Assembly (NCBI GenBank): GCA_022478985.1
Contig: JAKSZP010009606.1
Location: 1 to 64,000, forward strand
Direction: 5' to 3'
From: Massospora cicadina
Taxonomy: Eukaryota; Entomophthoromycota; Entomophthoromycetes; Entomophthorales; Entomophthoraceae
DNA: 64,000 bases
Part shown: positions 43,646 to 56,790 of the stretch, piece by piece
How positions within the stretch are numbered: the first letter of the stretch is position 1
How the letters are laid out: each line of letters begins with the position of its first letter
Made by a program: the position numbers and the translations under genes
Notes under the pieces: model-generated
Told to the model about the DNA's origin: nothing
The model's database searches: none
Seen by the model: only the letters and a program-made list of their open reading frames with translations

Positions 43646-45075
43646 GACATCTAGCTATAAGAATTTATATAGAATTAGTGTTATCCTGGTTTTATCTGAG
43701 GCTAATTCTCAATCTCTTAGAGTATGACAACTCTTACTTAATATCCCAAACTATAAAAATCTATATATCTAGAAAGATAAACTTTTATTAGGGTATAAAT
43801 TATAACTTTTTTGTGAATAAAATACAGGTGATTTATATTTTAGGAACGAAAAATAATCATCTTTCAATGAAAATGTTTAAATTTTTTTTGATATGGATTG
43901 TTTATTCATTTATCTTCATTTAATTAAATAGTGCACTCACATGGAATTATGTTTTAATATTTAGATAATAAGAATTTCAATGTTAGATCCCTGATTAAGA
44001 CCTCATGATCCAGAGTATACATAGTTGGGTGGTTTCAAAGTGTTGGGAAAGTATATTACAACTATTATTAGACTTACCATTTATATTTTGGTTTTGAGAA
44101 ATCCAGTTATTTTGTGCATCATAGTTAAGTTAAGTTTTTAAGGTCTTTGTGCCAAAAAATTAAAGTATTTGAAAAGTGTAAATAAAATTGATTGTAAACC
44201 TTTAGTAATGTGTTGAAAAATTAAAAGCTTCATTAAAATGCAAAAAATTGTATATAGCGTTAATTAAATATTTCATCCCATCTAGAATAGTAGAAGATAT
44301 AATTTAGAAAAATAATTATTTTGAAAAATATAGATTTTTAACTCACAATAAAACAGGTTAAAAAGCCATGACACTGCTCATTTATTTTATAGAACTGAAA
44401 TTTTAAATGGTTTTGTTGATAGAAAATGGTAGAAAATTATGTTTAAAGCTTGCAAGTTATGTTTTTCATAAGTTAAACCTCATATTCTTGTCACAATTAT
44501 TGATATAAATTTTTTTATTGGATACCATTCTAAGTCCAAGAATTTTAATACAAGGCACCTAAAAGAAATCCACTGAAAACTATTGAGGATCTTTCTAAGG
44601 TCATTGTCAAATATTTCAATTTTTCATTTATGTAAAGAATATTTGAGCATGAACTATTCTTTCAATTTCCCTAACTCAAACTGCCTTAGTAATTATATTT
44701 ATTATTAATTTTATATGTTTTTTATATTATAATGCACATTTAGCAAAACACATCAAAAGAATAGTCTCTTTTTTATGCTTGAAGGGGGTTTTTTAAAGAG
44801 TGCAAAGATTTTACACTGCAAGATTAGTTGATATTGATGACCTCATTATAAGATAAAGATATTTTACCTGCAATTGATAATCCAGGAATGGTGATAGTTA
44901 CAATAAAGTGCAATTTTGGTCTAAAACTATAAAATAAATTCCAAAAAAGCTTTCATTTATTCCATACTACATGTAATGTTAAGATCATAAACATATACTT
45001 CATAATTTTATATTATATTAATATCTAACTGCTGAAGATGTTGAGATCCATCACACTACTTGATGGATCAACATA
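43646..45075. other. AT-rich stretch without recognised content
   Basis: About 1.4 kb of very AT-rich sequence between L_E and G8. No open frame of useful length, no terminal repeats and no match to other parts of the window were seen. It may be old host sequence or a fully decayed element. Confidence 0.6.
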
Positions 45076-45691
45076 TGTCAGAAAATTACATGTCTGGTAC
45101 TGTGAGAAGAGTGTCTTGGGGTGTAAATGAGGCTAATAATGCCCAAATACCCTAGTAGACTCTCAGTGGAACCCCACAAATTGGGGAAATACTTCTATCC
45201 TCCCTCCTCAGCCAAATAACACTATTGGTGGTATTAGAGTTGCGCTGAACCTGCAGTGGAATCAGGGGAGATATTCTGAGGTTCCTCCAGGTCCTATCTG
45301 CAACATTATTCAAACTCCTCAGTGGAAACTGACCTCTTTTATAGATCTGGAACGGTGCCACAAGTTGAAAACATTTTCCCACTATCTGATTGGTTTAAAT
45401 ATATAAAAGCCTTGCCCCAGGGTTCATATTACCTTTTAGCACCCCACCATTTGGCATCAAGTTGAAGCAAGGTGAGTCTCAAGCCCTCTGGTAAGTTGAA
45501 ACCCCATATTTTATAATTAGGCTGCCCTCACCCTAAAATGAATTTCTTGCCTTTCTCACTTTAAGCCTCAAATTGTTTTAAATAGGCAGCGACTTATTAG
45601 TAGGGGTCTCTTTTACCCCAATTCTGACACTGAATAAGATTTCTATTAAACCTTATATTTTCATAATTTCAAAGTTCCTATTTTTAATAAA
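45076..45691 (+). repeat. 5' LTR of G8
   Basis: It begins TGTCAGAAAATT. Similarity to the G7 LTR is seen in GTGGAACCCCACAAATTGGGG, CTTTTATAG, TGATTGGTT and the AAGCCTTGCCCCAGGGTTCA block. It ends before AAGTGGTGCTTA, a primer-binding site starting TGGTGCT like G4. Confidence 0.7.
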
Positions 45692-45719
45692 AGTGGTGCT
45701 TAAAAACCCTTGTTTTACA

Positions 45720-47247
45720 TCAGAAGCTGAGAGTATTGATACTCCTGCTCATGCTAAATTGTTTGAATTCTGTGAAAACAGCACTGGTGAGACATCACAA
45801 GCCAGGATTCCTACAACATAAAAAAAGCAAAGCGTTTTATAATATCTATCTAAAAGTGCATTAAATTACAGAGTCTCACAATAAGAACCAAGTAATGCAC
45901 CATCAGATCTGTTAGGCTTGCCTCCACAGGCAATGAGTCAGGTAGTGACTGCCACGCTCTTTCTTGCAAAAAATTAATCAACTATCCCCAATGTCAAGCT
46001 TCCAACCCAATCAGAAAGTTTGATCATCTCAGACAGGAAGATCTGAATATGATCTAAAGAATTGGTGAATACCTCTGTCATGGATCATCCCTGATCAAAT
46101 GATTAAAGTGGCTATTTCAAAAAGCAGCACAATGCCTCAGAAACCATAAAGAGTGAATCAGTATATATCCTGGATCAGAAGTGACTGGCATTTTTCCAAG
46201 TGATTTTACCTGATTTTCTATAAAATACTGAGGTCAGCAAATTGAACGTAAGTTTTTCTTTCCGTTGAAAACCTTAATTTTACTAGCATATAGACTATTT
46301 TAGGGCATTTATCAATTAAAGAGTTTTTCCTTAATGGTATATTTAATTATTTTATAAAAATCCTTACACCCAGGTCTTAAGAAAAACGAAACTATCTATT
46401 GGACAGTTTGGAAAACTTTCCAGTCCCAACAGAATTTGATGCTTCAGTTAAGTCTCCTTGAGTATTAAAACCTTGACAACCATGGAGGCGGATTAGCCAC
46501 CTTATTTAATAACCTATAAAGAGCTAGCAAGGATTAGAACACTAAATTATCTCTATTGAGTGGCCTCAACTTGAACTTTATGGAATAAACACTAGTATAG
46601 AAAAGAAGTCAGGCAGCTGACCTCAATGTATGCTACTAAAATGGCCCTACAGGCCCCCCATGAGTGGTTGACCCGGCTATTGATATCATAAATGAATTGC
46701 GCCAACAGCTAAAACAATTAAACCAACAAAATCTGCCTAATTACAATTTCTTCCAGGATGGCTTCAGCTACACATCACCATCAACGTAGTAAACTATCTG
46801 GATAAGCTGAGCATTTCCTTTAAGCCCTCTAATAAGGACAAATAATTCCTAGGGGAAGAAAGTATCTTTTTCTTCCTATACTGTTATGATATGCTCTGGA
46901 AATGGCTACCAATAAATAAATACTTGGATTTTTTAAACTGCCTCAGATGAGTGGCCCAAGATATCATGATCCCAAAAATAATGGCTTGTCACACTTGAGC
47001 TAGAACTAAGACTGCCCTGCTGAGATAATTAAGGTGTTATAATCTTAGTAAGCCAAAAAAGTATTCATGAGGATTAGCCTCAAACCAAAAAAAATCTATT
47101 AATGAATTCACCCAAAGGTTCTACCTTGATGTCCAAGGTTAAGTTGCAGAATATTAGCTCACCTTACTTGATGCCATTACCACAGCTTTATCTGAGTTCA
47201 AACCCTTAGTAAATATTAATTTATACCTTTAGGCAGATAAGTAAAAT
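45720..47247 (+). pseudogene. G8 gag
   Basis: Readable pieces include INELRQQLKQLNQQNLPNYN (about 46,695) and VAQDIMIPKIMACHT (about 46,952). The latter aligns with LAQEMIVPNLNPTYI of G7 gag, and a later LTLLDAITTAL segment follows. Stops are very frequent. S2 interrupts at 47,248, and about 160 bp of decayed gag follow S2. Confidence 0.55.
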
Positions 47248-48310
47248 TGTTATAATTTTTAACCAGATGGAATCCTCCAATGATTTATCATTATTTGGGA
47301 TGATATGGCCAATCTCGGTGGAATGGCTTATTGATTGAATTTCATATGATTTAATGTGATTGCTAGGTAGTTGCTCCCCAAATTGGGTTGAGCCAAATCC
47401 AGATATTCCGCCAAGTTTAGAAGAAGGTTCAAGCGGGGCCAATTGGTGGCCTCAAATTAGTATAAGGATCACTGGTGACTAATAGCTGAGGATGATTCAA
47501 TTAGTATCATTCATCAGAATCAGTGTTTGATGCCAACTGCCATTCATGGACTGTTGTGGGATTTCTGGCATATAAACAAAGTATTCTCTTCAATCATTCA
47601 TCTATGATTTTTGCTGCCTATACTATTTATTCAATGTTGGCAGATCAGACAATTACAAGTTTGAGGTGACTGAGGTTTTTTCTGGCGCCTCATTTATTAT
47701 AATAAATTATCACCTGAATAAGGTGATTCCTAATCAATTGACTGAAACGAGTAAAGAAGAGATGTCAGCAAGATGTCAAGATATTCCAAGTCAAATCAAG
47801 TGACAGTAGCTTTTCCAGCACATTTATAAGAACTCAAAGGTCAGATCCATATTTGACATCTTTTTAGATTAATCTTTTATATGGCTCACTGGTGACTTAA
47901 GGCTGAGGATAAGCCAAACCTAATTCAGACATTGGGAAGATAGGGCGAGAAGGTCAATTCTGGGAAAAGAATAGTGCAGTAGAATAAGAAGAAGAGTGGT
48001 TGGCTGGAAGAACCAGTGGAAGAGCCAATAGGTCAGTGGTGGGTGAAGTAGTCCTGTTGTATATAGTAAAAATACCTATCAATTCTCTCTCAATAAATAT
48101 CTCCCTTTGCTTAATCTACCTTTTCTTATAAGTTTATATCAATTCGTTGGTTTGAGTTTAGGCTGGGGGATCCCAGAGTGGTGCAGGTGACACGCCAAGG
48201 GGTTAGCCAGCACTGATGGCCCAGTAGCCTAATGTGAAATGGCAAGGGCTGATCAATCTTCATACTGGTTGTCCTGTCAACTAGCAGAGCGCATAGTCAA
48301 TTTCACAACA
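47248..48310 (+). mobile_element. Solo LTR S2 (same family as S1)
   Basis: This 1,063-bp sequence starts TGTTATAATTTTTAACCAG and ends TTTCACAACA, and is homologous to S1 throughout. Flanking 5-mers AAAAT (47,243-47,247) and ACAAT (48,311-48,315) differ by one base and are a plausible target duplication. It lies within G8 gag. Confidence 0.78.
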
Positions 48311-48473
48311 ACAATAATACCTCATTAATGCACCTTAAACGGTCCCTTATGGAGATTACATCTGCTCTCCTTAAGCCTTCTGAACATCTCAACCAGAATC
48401 TAAAGTAATCCTCTTCCCTCATGATGACTGTTGAAACTGGTGCAAGAGCGTCAGATTACAACTGCACAGTTAG

Positions 48474-49203
48474 TGTCACCAACTACTCAAATTATTATAT
48501 GAAAACAACACTTTAACCAAAAACTCACAAAAGGAGAGATAAATTCAGTAATAGAACGTTTTAAAGCAAAAAAGAGATTCTTGTTGTATAAAGTACTGCC
48601 AAAGGTTCATATGATTTTTTCAAATAATTCTCTTAGCAAGCTGATACTACTTAACTTCCCAAAAAGGTCCCCCTGTCCTTTACAATCCTCTTCAGATATG
48701 ATCATTTCACCATCGTTCTCATTGGTGCTTCTCTAGTTACCAAGAAACACTCTAAAAATTGGTAGACTAAATTGATGACATCAAAAATTGGGCCAGATAA
48801 TCAAAAGTTAGAGGTTGGAATATTTTCTTTGAAAAGCGTTAATTCTCCAAACTTAATCAAATTATGGCCAAATGGCTTTATTAATAATGGTGACCCTATT
48901 ACTGATGTTTTAACCCGCATGGGTGGATAGGGAGTAATCCCGCTGAATGAAATAGGAATCAAAAAGTGTTAACGCCATGGCGTCAGAAGCCTAAAGAAGA
49001 AAGTACACAGGAGGTTGTGCTGATGGGGTCATGGAGATCTGTGAGTATTATAGTGATAATTTAGGCTACTGCTTAAAAAGCAGGGGCATCAGGTCATAAT
49101 AACAACTACCTCACACAAATCTGATATCTAATTATTAGCCAAAAATATGAAATTAAATATGTAAAAATGATATTCTAATGGTTAGTCAAACCCAATTACA
49201 ACA
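48474..49203 (-). repeat. 3' LTR of G5 (left edge approximate)
   Basis: The right edge is defined by CAATTACAACA followed by the TTTCCCCCACTTGACC polypurine tract complement. No second copy exists in the window, so the left edge is a guess from TG. Confidence 0.5.
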
Positions 49204-49329
49204 TTTCCCCCACTTGACCAAACATCAGGTAACAAAAATGTGTGGGGGACAACTAACTTATTGAAAGCTTAAGGCCATCAGTCTAAAACTCTAATGTAAT
49301 TTCTTCAAGAACATTCCATGAAACTGATT

Positions 49330-50430
49330 GATAAGGTGACCTTTAACAGGATCCTTCAGAGTGTATACATCTGTAGAAGCCTTTTTGATGATCTCTAAAG
49401 GATCTTCCAAATGTGCTCCTGCTTGCTATCTCAGCTGAACCCATGGTTATCATATTATAAAAAAGCTCTCCTACAGTAAAGTGGGGTAATAGCTGATAAT
49501 TCAGATTACCTAGTTAACAATATTATATTTTTTGAGCCAGTACATTGAGTATGCAGCACATTGTAGCAGTAACAAATTCTGCACCAATGTTATCAGATAT
49601 TTTTTTGAAATTAAGGCTGCTTGACTGACACAAGAATATTAGATTCTGAGTATCACTGGTTTTTAATATAGTAACAAAAACGGGGAATGACCCATGGTGG
49701 AGTAATAAGAGCTCTTATAAGCAAAAAAAGCGGAAGGCAAAAAAAGGTTTTAACTAGTCTCTAAAGCCATGATTATCTAATGTAAAATCCCAACAAATGT
49801 ACTGTTCACTCATTTGATGGTGCCATTGGTCTCAGGGTGGTAGTATGGGAAAACACCCTAATAATACCCATTAAGTGATTTATCTTGGAGATCATGTAGG
49901 GCATAAAGTTAGTTTCATTATCCGTTAGTAAAAATTTGGGAATTAAAGCTTATTAATAGTGTCCTCTAAATTAAACTTTGCTGTGGTCATAGAACTCACA
50001 TCCCTGACCAACTTGGTCTCCACCCATTTTGCAAGGTGATCAATGGTCACTATTATATATTTTAATTGACCTGAAGTGTTAGTTAATGGCCCACAACATC
50101 CATAGAAACAGTATGCCATGTAAAATTAGTTCAACCAACTGATAGGAGGTGTCTTTTCAATAAGGCCCTTCCATTTAGCATTTCTTGCAATAGCGGAGAG
50201 TCTTGTAAACATCAAAATATAATTGAATCATAGTAATGACGTTGTTTCATTAAATCAAAATTTTCTTAAATCCAACATGTCCTGTTGCCTTATGGGCCCT
50301 CATAAAAATATCAGTTCAATCAGTGGGTCAGGGTATCCAGAATTGCTGATTATTTTGTAAATTGTAAAGCCTCCCGTTTTGAACAACAGTAATCCTTCCA
50401 TAAATTTTTAATTATCTCTGAACTTCCACT
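49330..50430 (-). pseudogene. G5 integrase
   Basis: The C-terminal module LEDPLEIIKKASTDVYTLKD sits at about 49,425-49,360, matching WKGPFIILERLSEDVYTIKD of G1. A decayed core (about 49,780-50,110) and HHCC region (about 50,170-50,300) follow, with stops throughout. Integrase lies within about 150 bp of the polypurine tract, so G5 has no antisense gene. Confidence 0.7.
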
Positions 50431-50519
50431 GGTTCATTATAATACTGTTGAGTTATCATATTTTTGAATAATTCATTAGACACATTGACCACCAAAACCA
50501 CAGTAGGAAATCAAGATAA

Positions 50520-51900
50520 TCCATCAATTTTTGATGCTTAATGCAGGTCTGCGCTAAATGTCAAAATTGTAAGCTTGTGATTTTAAAGGCCAGTGGGCCA
50601 GCCTTCCTTCAGGCTCTTTTAGATTTTGCAACCAGCCTAGAGAAGCATGATCAGTTACTAAAGTAAAATGTACTCTATGTACATAAACCCAGAATTGTTT
50701 ACATGCATAAATAGCTGTCAGGCACTCCTACTCATTTGCCATATAGTTTCGTTCATGAACGTCCAAAGTTTGGCTATAATAGGCCACAGGATGCTTAATT
50801 CTGTCAGAATCCAGATGAGATAACACTACGCTTACAGCAGTAAGAGAAGCATCTTTCTGAATAATAAACAGTTTTTTTAAATCAGAGTACATTAGAAGTG
50901 GTGCTTGGGTAAGGTAAATCCATAACTTATTAAAAGTGACTTGACAGTTCTCAGTCCAAACAAAAGATACGCCATTTTTAAGGATGAGAACTACTGGTTC
51001 AACTATTTTTTTGAAGTTTTCTACAAATTGATGTTAATAAATCATTCCAAAGAACACTTGGATGTTTCGCTTACTACTTGGTGTAGCCATGCACTCAATA
51101 GCATCAACCTTTGAAGGCAGAGGCAGCAAGCCATGTTTGTTGATGACAAACCTCAGGTATTCCAACTGTTCATGGAATAAATTGCACTTATGTGGTTTGA
51201 TTTTCAGATCTGCCTTATCAAGGTGGCGGAAAACTTCTTCCAAGTGTTGTAAATGTTCATTGAACGTTCTAGATATGACATTGATATCATCTAAATAAAT
51301 GTGAACAAAAGAAAAAAATTTAGATCACCGAGGATGCTATCCATAGCCCTATGAAAGGTCTCTGGGGCGTTACACAGCCCTTGCGGATTTCTAGTTGGTT
51401 GTGAGAAGCCTTAAGCTGTAATTATAGCGCACTTCTCTTGTTCCTCCAAGGGCAACTCTATCTTCCAATAGCCATAGATTAAAGCCATGGCTGAAAAGTA
51501 TTGAGCACTCCTAGATGTTCCAGTGCATTATTGATCCAGGGTAAAGAATAATATTATTTTTTTGTGATGCTATTAATCTTGAAATAGCTTATAACAACGC
51601 AGTTAGAACCATCTTTTTTCTTGATGATCAACACAGGAGAAGCCAAAAGCTCTTGGAAGGCACCAGCAAACCGTGTTGCATTAGTTGATAGATTAAGTGT
51701 TAACAACTTCATCCACTGCTCAAGAACGTCTGATTTGGTCAAAGATGACTGGGTGTATGACTTCTAATATCAATATGGTGAAGTACATCATTAGCACACC
51801 CCAAATCACAGTTGTTTTTAAAATAGTGCTTTACTTTTTAAAAAAGCTAGCGCTTAATCCTTCTCATCCTCAGTTATTCCAGCTAATTTTTCAAATGGTA
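50520..51900 (-). pseudogene. G5 RNase H and reverse transcriptase
   Basis: RNase H: minus frames with ASLTAVSVVLSHLDSDRIKH (about 50,860-50,800), CLTAIYACKQFWVYVHR and FTLVTDHASLGWLQNLKEPE (about 50,690-50,610). RT: VLIIKKKDGSNCVVISYFKI (51,640-51,570), VHIYLDDINVI (about 51,303-51,270, YLDD intact), LEEVFRHLDKADLKIKPHKC and LEYLRFVINKHGLLPLP (51,243-51,034). Stops and frameshifts make it inactive. Confidence 0.78.
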
Positions 51901-52736
51901 CTAAAAAGCAAATGGATTGCTCCACCTCACCACTAAGGCCTAACTCATCAAATTGGCTAAAATCAAAAACATTTTGAACTTCCTCAACAGGTAACATATG
52001 TATAAAAGTGATATTATGAAGTCGCTTTACCTGAATAGAAAATGAATAAAATTTAGCTAGTAGCATCTGAAGTATTGTCATGGTCAGGGAGGATGATCCC
52101 ATGAGCAGCAACAGATTACAAATTGGAATGACAGAATGGCAAAAAGATCTCTCCATATAATCTCTGAAGGATTTCTGACTTAATTTCAGTGCCCAAAATC
52201 ATTTGGTGGCACAGTGAAATAGTTAGGTTATGGTTTTCCTATAGCGGAATCCCCATAAACTCTGCAATCTGATTAGGTAACTTCTGCACATGGGCTTAAA
52301 TTCGCTGACAGCTTAGGGGCACAATACTATTTTGAAGACTAGGTTGAAAACCCACAGAGTTTGAGGTGCTGAGGTATCATCTTTATGCTTGTAAAATAAT
52401 GGCAGAGTTTGAACAAGGATATCAAAAGTATTCTCCTAAAAATTAGTCTTGACTCCACGAGCTCTTATAAAGGAGGTCCCAAAAAAATAATAGTTTTAAT
52501 TGGGGAAAACAATACCATGAGTGGATACTACCAGTGAGCCAAATCATAGTGGCAATGCGCTGTATGCTCTTTCTAATGTGGTGGACTGAGGGCCCGCTGC
52601 ACCAAAGCTTTTTTTAATTGAGTTCAGGAGTGAGGCCTAATTGCTTCACCAGTTTAGTAAATACAATATTTACTGGTGCCCCACTGTCAACGATGGCATA
52701 GACTTTACGCTTAAATATAGATATTAACATATGTGC
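51900..52736 (-). pseudogene. G5 dUTPase-like remnant and aspartic protease
   Basis: The dUTPase-like remnant at about 51,970-52,200 gives IQVKRLHNITFIHMLPVEEV, the end strand seen as IMIQRKEVVAYLQLVPIEEV in G2. The protease active-site strand VYAIVDSGAPVNIVFT (about 52,710-52,660) has the complete D-S-G. The gene is cut by G6 at 52,737. Confidence 0.65.
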
Positions 52737-53294
52737 TGTTATAATTTGGCAATATAGTTGAGATACATTGGGGGATTTTGCACAGGGGTGAACTCACTTT
52801 GCAATTGGACGGATGATATGGAGATCGCTGGTCCTTAAAAACACTAAAATATAATATAATATGGAGTGATTGCCCCAATGACACTTTATTTTATTTTAAT
52901 ATTTCCAGTGGTTACTCGCTGTTCTGCTCTCTTGATTCTACTAACAATACTCCTCCTTCAATTTCCTCATCTCGCTTATAAATTAGTGACTTTGGACGAT
53001 ACCACTCCTTTAGCTTAGACTATTTGGTTCTTGCATATTCTCATTGGCTCTAGAAGAGTATGGTATTCTCAAATTCTCTTGCATAAGTTTGAGGTGATCT
53101 AGTCAATATTTGTCAAATGTCAACATCACCTTATCGTTTTATTTGGAGGTGATCCAATAATCATCCATTATGACCCTGTATTGCCTCATACCAAGGTGCT
53201 CAAATATTTTTACTCTATAATCATCATTGCAGATTCTAGCCAATCCGCCATGGCTATTATGGGATTATCATCCAGTCATATCAGGATCCCAACA
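52737..53294 (-). repeat. 3' LTR of G6
   Basis: From TGTTATAATTTGGC to ATCCCAACA, followed by the polypurine tract complement TTACCCCCCTTGACTGG. Similarity to the reverse complement of the G2 LTR defines both edges. Confidence 0.78.
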
Positions 53295-53309
53295 TTACCC
53301 CCCTTGACT

Positions 53310-54500
53310 GGACAATAAGTCTCCTATTGTTTATAAGCCCAGAGGTACTTTGAATGCACTCAGTTAATAATCTGACTTCTTGTGAGATCCTTGATAGCAT
53401 AGGCGTTAACACCTGTTTTCTCAGTTTCTTCAAATGGATCAATCCTAATAATGTTCAAATTGTACTTCCAACTAAACCCATGTTTGTCAGGGAATAGAAC
53501 TAGATCTCCATCTTTGAGCTGAGCTATCCCACTACGTCATTTCCCAATCAGCAGCCTGACATATTATTTTTTTAGCCAAGCTGAAGGAGTACGCTTTGTT
53601 TTGCAACTTGATCAATGTGTCCACTAGGGTAGTCAAATAATGGTAGGGGTCCATTCCGCCAATATCTTCTACACAAGAATAAAGCAGTTCTGGAAGAGCA
53701 GGTTGTCATCCGTATAGTAATTGAAAGGGACTCTTCAACGTGGCTGAATGGTAGCTAACGTTGTATGCAAAAACAGCGGTAGAGAGAAGGGAACTCCAAT
53801 TGGAAGGTCGATCTATTACCAATTTCCAGAGTATGTTCACCAAGGTTCCATTAACTCGCTTAACCATCCCATTGGACTTGGGGTGGTATGGGGTCATCAG
53901 AACCTTACAGATACCCATTAGCTTGTTCAACTTTGGAAATATGTGTGAGGTGAAGTTAGCTCTGTTATTGCTAAGAATGAACTGTGGGCAGCCATGTCAA
54001 TGAATAATACATTCCATTATAACTTGTCCACTGTGACCTCCCCCAAATCCTGTATTGCCAGTACTTCAACCCACCTGGTCATGTGGTTAATTGCCACCAG
54101 AATGTACATGGACCAGTTAGCTCCTGTTGGCAGAGGTCCAACTACATCAAGGGAAACCGTATGCCAAGCAAAATGGGGTTTTTAATAACTGGTTTATAGT
54201 CTTCTGGCAGAACGGCTTTTCCACTTGGCACTTGTGACACCAGGAAATGACTTTTAAGCACATCAAAATTCATGCTTTCCTGAGAATACCGAGGGTGTAA
54301 CCATTCCAAAATCTTGTACATGCCACCATGTACAACTGCCTTATATGCGCTCATGATAATGCTAGTCTGGGTTTAGGGTCGCTGGAAGTTCACAGTTGAG
54401 TCACCAATTCGTTTTTACAACTCCCCATTATGCTGGAAGGTATTTGCTCGCATTTCATTTAATGCCTTTATGACTTAAAGCGGCTCATCGTTGTACTTTC
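53310..54500 (-). pseudogene. G6 integrase
   Basis: The frame 53,930-53,706 reads VLMTPYHPKSNGMVKRVNGT, KLVIDRPSNWSSLLSTAVFA, YNVSYHSATLKSPFQLLYG. The catalytic Glu of N-G-M-x-E is replaced by Lys (GMVKRVNG), which would abolish activity. The target-domain segment TTRWV..ILAIQD and an HHCC-region YKAVVHGGMYKIL (54,354 onward) are readable. The C-terminal module ends near 53,350. Confidence 0.78.
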
Positions 54501-54589
54501 TGCTGATCATCTCATTGTATATCATGTTACTCAGATCTGCCATAACTGCAATCGTTGATAGCCTGTACAAGCAATCAGCGTTCTGTTGT

Positions 54590-55960
54590 TTTGCTCAAGG
54601 TTGGTGGAGGATCTCAAAGTCATAAGCCTGAAGTTTGAGAGCCCATTAGGCTATATGTCCTTAGACTCCTTGAGGTTCTGCAACCAACATAACGAAGCAT
54701 GATCCTTTATGACTTTAAACTTCATCCCATGCAAATACACCCTAAATTACTTATGTGCGTAGATCACCACTAAGCACTTCCACTCAATCTAAGCACTCCC
54801 ACTCAATCACAGTATAATTGCGTTCATGGCCGTTCAGGCTCTGATTTCAGTACGCCATGGGGTGCTCAACCCCTCCTCGTCTTTTTGGTATAGGACCGCC
54901 CCAATGGTGAAGATGAATGCATCCATTTGGAAAATGAATTTTTTATCAAAATTGAGATAGCGTAGCACCAGCGGACTAACCAATGCCGTCTGAAGATTGT
55001 TAAAGGAGCACTTTTGGCGTTCAGTTCATTTGAACACAGCATCCTTCTTTAATAGCTAAAAAAATGGCCCCCCAATACAACTGAAGTTAGGGATGAAGCG
55101 TTGGTAGTAGCCACCCATCCTCAATAATACTTGTATGTCCCATTTACTAGTTGGAGCAGTCATTTTTCGGATATCTTCTACCTTAGCTGACTGAGGTTTA
55201 AGCCCTGTTGCGTCTACATCAAGCCCTATATACTTCAAATGATCTTTAAAGAGGTGGCATTTTCGAGGCTTGATCTTGATGTTGGCCTCAACAAGCTGGC
55301 GGAAGACCTCCTCCAAGTGGGTAAGATGCTCAGATAATGTATGTGAAAAGTCACTAATAATGTTGAGATACATGAGGACTCATGACAACTTCAGGTTGCT
55401 GAGAATGGGTACATAGCCCGCTGAAAAGTAGCTGGGGCGTTACATAGCCCTTGAGCATAGGGTCGGTTGGAAAAGCCCCTTGGACGTGATAATGGCGCAC
55501 TTCTCCTATTCTGATGCAGGAAACTCGATTTTCTAGTAACCCAATATCAAGTCCATTGCTGAGAAATAGCGAGCTCATCTAAACTAATCCAAGGCATCAT
55601 CAATTCATGGCAAGGGATATGAGTCCTTTTTGGTGATGCTGCTGAGCTTCCGGTAGTCTATTACTACCTGGTTGGTGCCATCCTTCTTTTTTACAATAAA
55701 AACAGTCAGAGACCACGGACTCATCAACAGTTCAAGCGTTTCTTGCTCCAGTAGTTTTTTGATCTACTCTGTTACTACTTCCTTGGCTGCCATAGACTGG
55801 CGGATCAGCTGAGACCTGATGGGGTATGATCACCTGTCTCCACTCTATGGACCACTCCTGTGCGCACCCTAAATCATGGTCTTCAATGGTAAAGATCTCC
55901 ATATATTTTTGGCATAAAGCTATCGCCTGATATTTCTGGTTTTCTGATAACTCCATTAAA
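54590..55960 (-). pseudogene. G6 RNase H and reverse transcriptase
   Basis: The RT frame 55,373-55,056 reads MYLNIISDFSHTLSEHLTHL, EEVFRQLVEANIKIKPRKCH, then SKWDIQVLLRMGGYYQRFIP. The active site YLDDI has become YLNII, losing both aspartates. The N-terminal linker frame (55,956-55,732) has FTIEDHDLGCAQEWSIEWRQ. RNase H remnants at about 54,920-54,620 include DAFIFTIGAVLYQK, TVIEW and LDHASLCWLQNLKE-type text with stops. Confidence 0.78.
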
Positions 55961-56069
55961 TTTTTGTGCGGTCCACCACCATTATGTTGAGCTGCAGTTT
56001 GAGGGGTAGACTAAATTCATCCAGTGACCTGAACTCATGAACCCATAGGACCTCCTCCACTGAGGTCAT

Positions 56070-56790
56070 ATGTAAATGTGCCACTATTTAATGATGGCGT
56101 TCTGCATTGGTTTGTGCTTATATTCCCTTAAAAGGCTTAATCTCCCCATGTACAGGAGTATAATACCTGGAGACATGTGAGTCTCAAACCACAATTGCTG
56201 ATAAGGGCCAATGACCTCCCCATAAAGCCCAGCTGGCACTTTCACCTCTAACTCAGTGTTTATTATTACTTGGTGTCCAGAGGGGATGGATATAGGGCTG
56301 GCAGCTCTGAGTGGAAACCCTAGATATTCATATATTTGCTGGGGAAGGGCTCAGGTCTTGCTCTTTATTTGATGGTAGTAAATCAGAATCACCCACATGA
56401 CTGTATGAAAGGTTAATAGGTCCCATGTGCACTGGATCTTTTGGCACTCCGCTGGTGGTAAAGTAAATTGGGATCACTGTTCCAAAAGTTCAAAGATCTC
56501 CTATGTCATGACAATGATAGCACCAAAGTGTCTCATAAAGGTGGCTCCAATAAACAGGCCATAAATGTCATTTGGCAACACTATTGCTGGGGCTTCAATG
56601 ACAATTGACCCAAACCGCAAAGGTAGCACATTGTACGCTCCCTAAGAAACCTGCTTTCTGTGACCGCGGTCCCATACACCATTTGATGTTCCACATCAGG
56701 CTTTAGTGTCAACTTCACACCAGCTTAGTAGAAACTATGTCAACTGGGTCGCCTGAATCTATGAGAGCGCGAAATTATTTGTTTGCTACA
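56070..56790 (-). pseudogene. G6 dUTPase-like domain and aspartic protease
   Basis: The dUTPase-like segment SGHQVIINTELEVKVPAGLY, GEVIGPYQQLWFETHMSPGI (about 56,280-56,165) closely matches G2. The protease active site FRALIDSGDPVDIV has D-S-G complete (about 56,770-56,730), followed by frame changes. Confidence 0.7.

Larger units (their letters stand above)
45076..48470 (+). mobile_element. Ty3/gypsy element G8 (5' LTR and gag only)
   Basis: This plus-strand element is related to G7. LTR at 45,076-45,691, primer-binding site at 45,694, decayed gag up to about 48,470, interrupted by solo LTR S2 and cut off by G5. No pol is present in the window. It is the oldest-looking gypsy here, judging by stop density. 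Confidence 0.7.
48474..52736 (-). mobile_element. Ty3/gypsy element G5 (3' LTR and pol)
   Basis: This minus-strand element is inserted in G8. Its 3' LTR ends at 49,203; its left edge is uncertain (TGTCACC at 48,474, or TGTTGAAAC at 48,429). Pol extends to the protease, where G6 is inserted at 52,737. The rest of G5 must lie beyond G7, outside the window. Confidence 0.72.

Noticed and set aside
47221..47442. Minus-strand frame of 73 codons
   Set aside because: It lies across the S2 solo LTR start; chance frame in LTR sequence.
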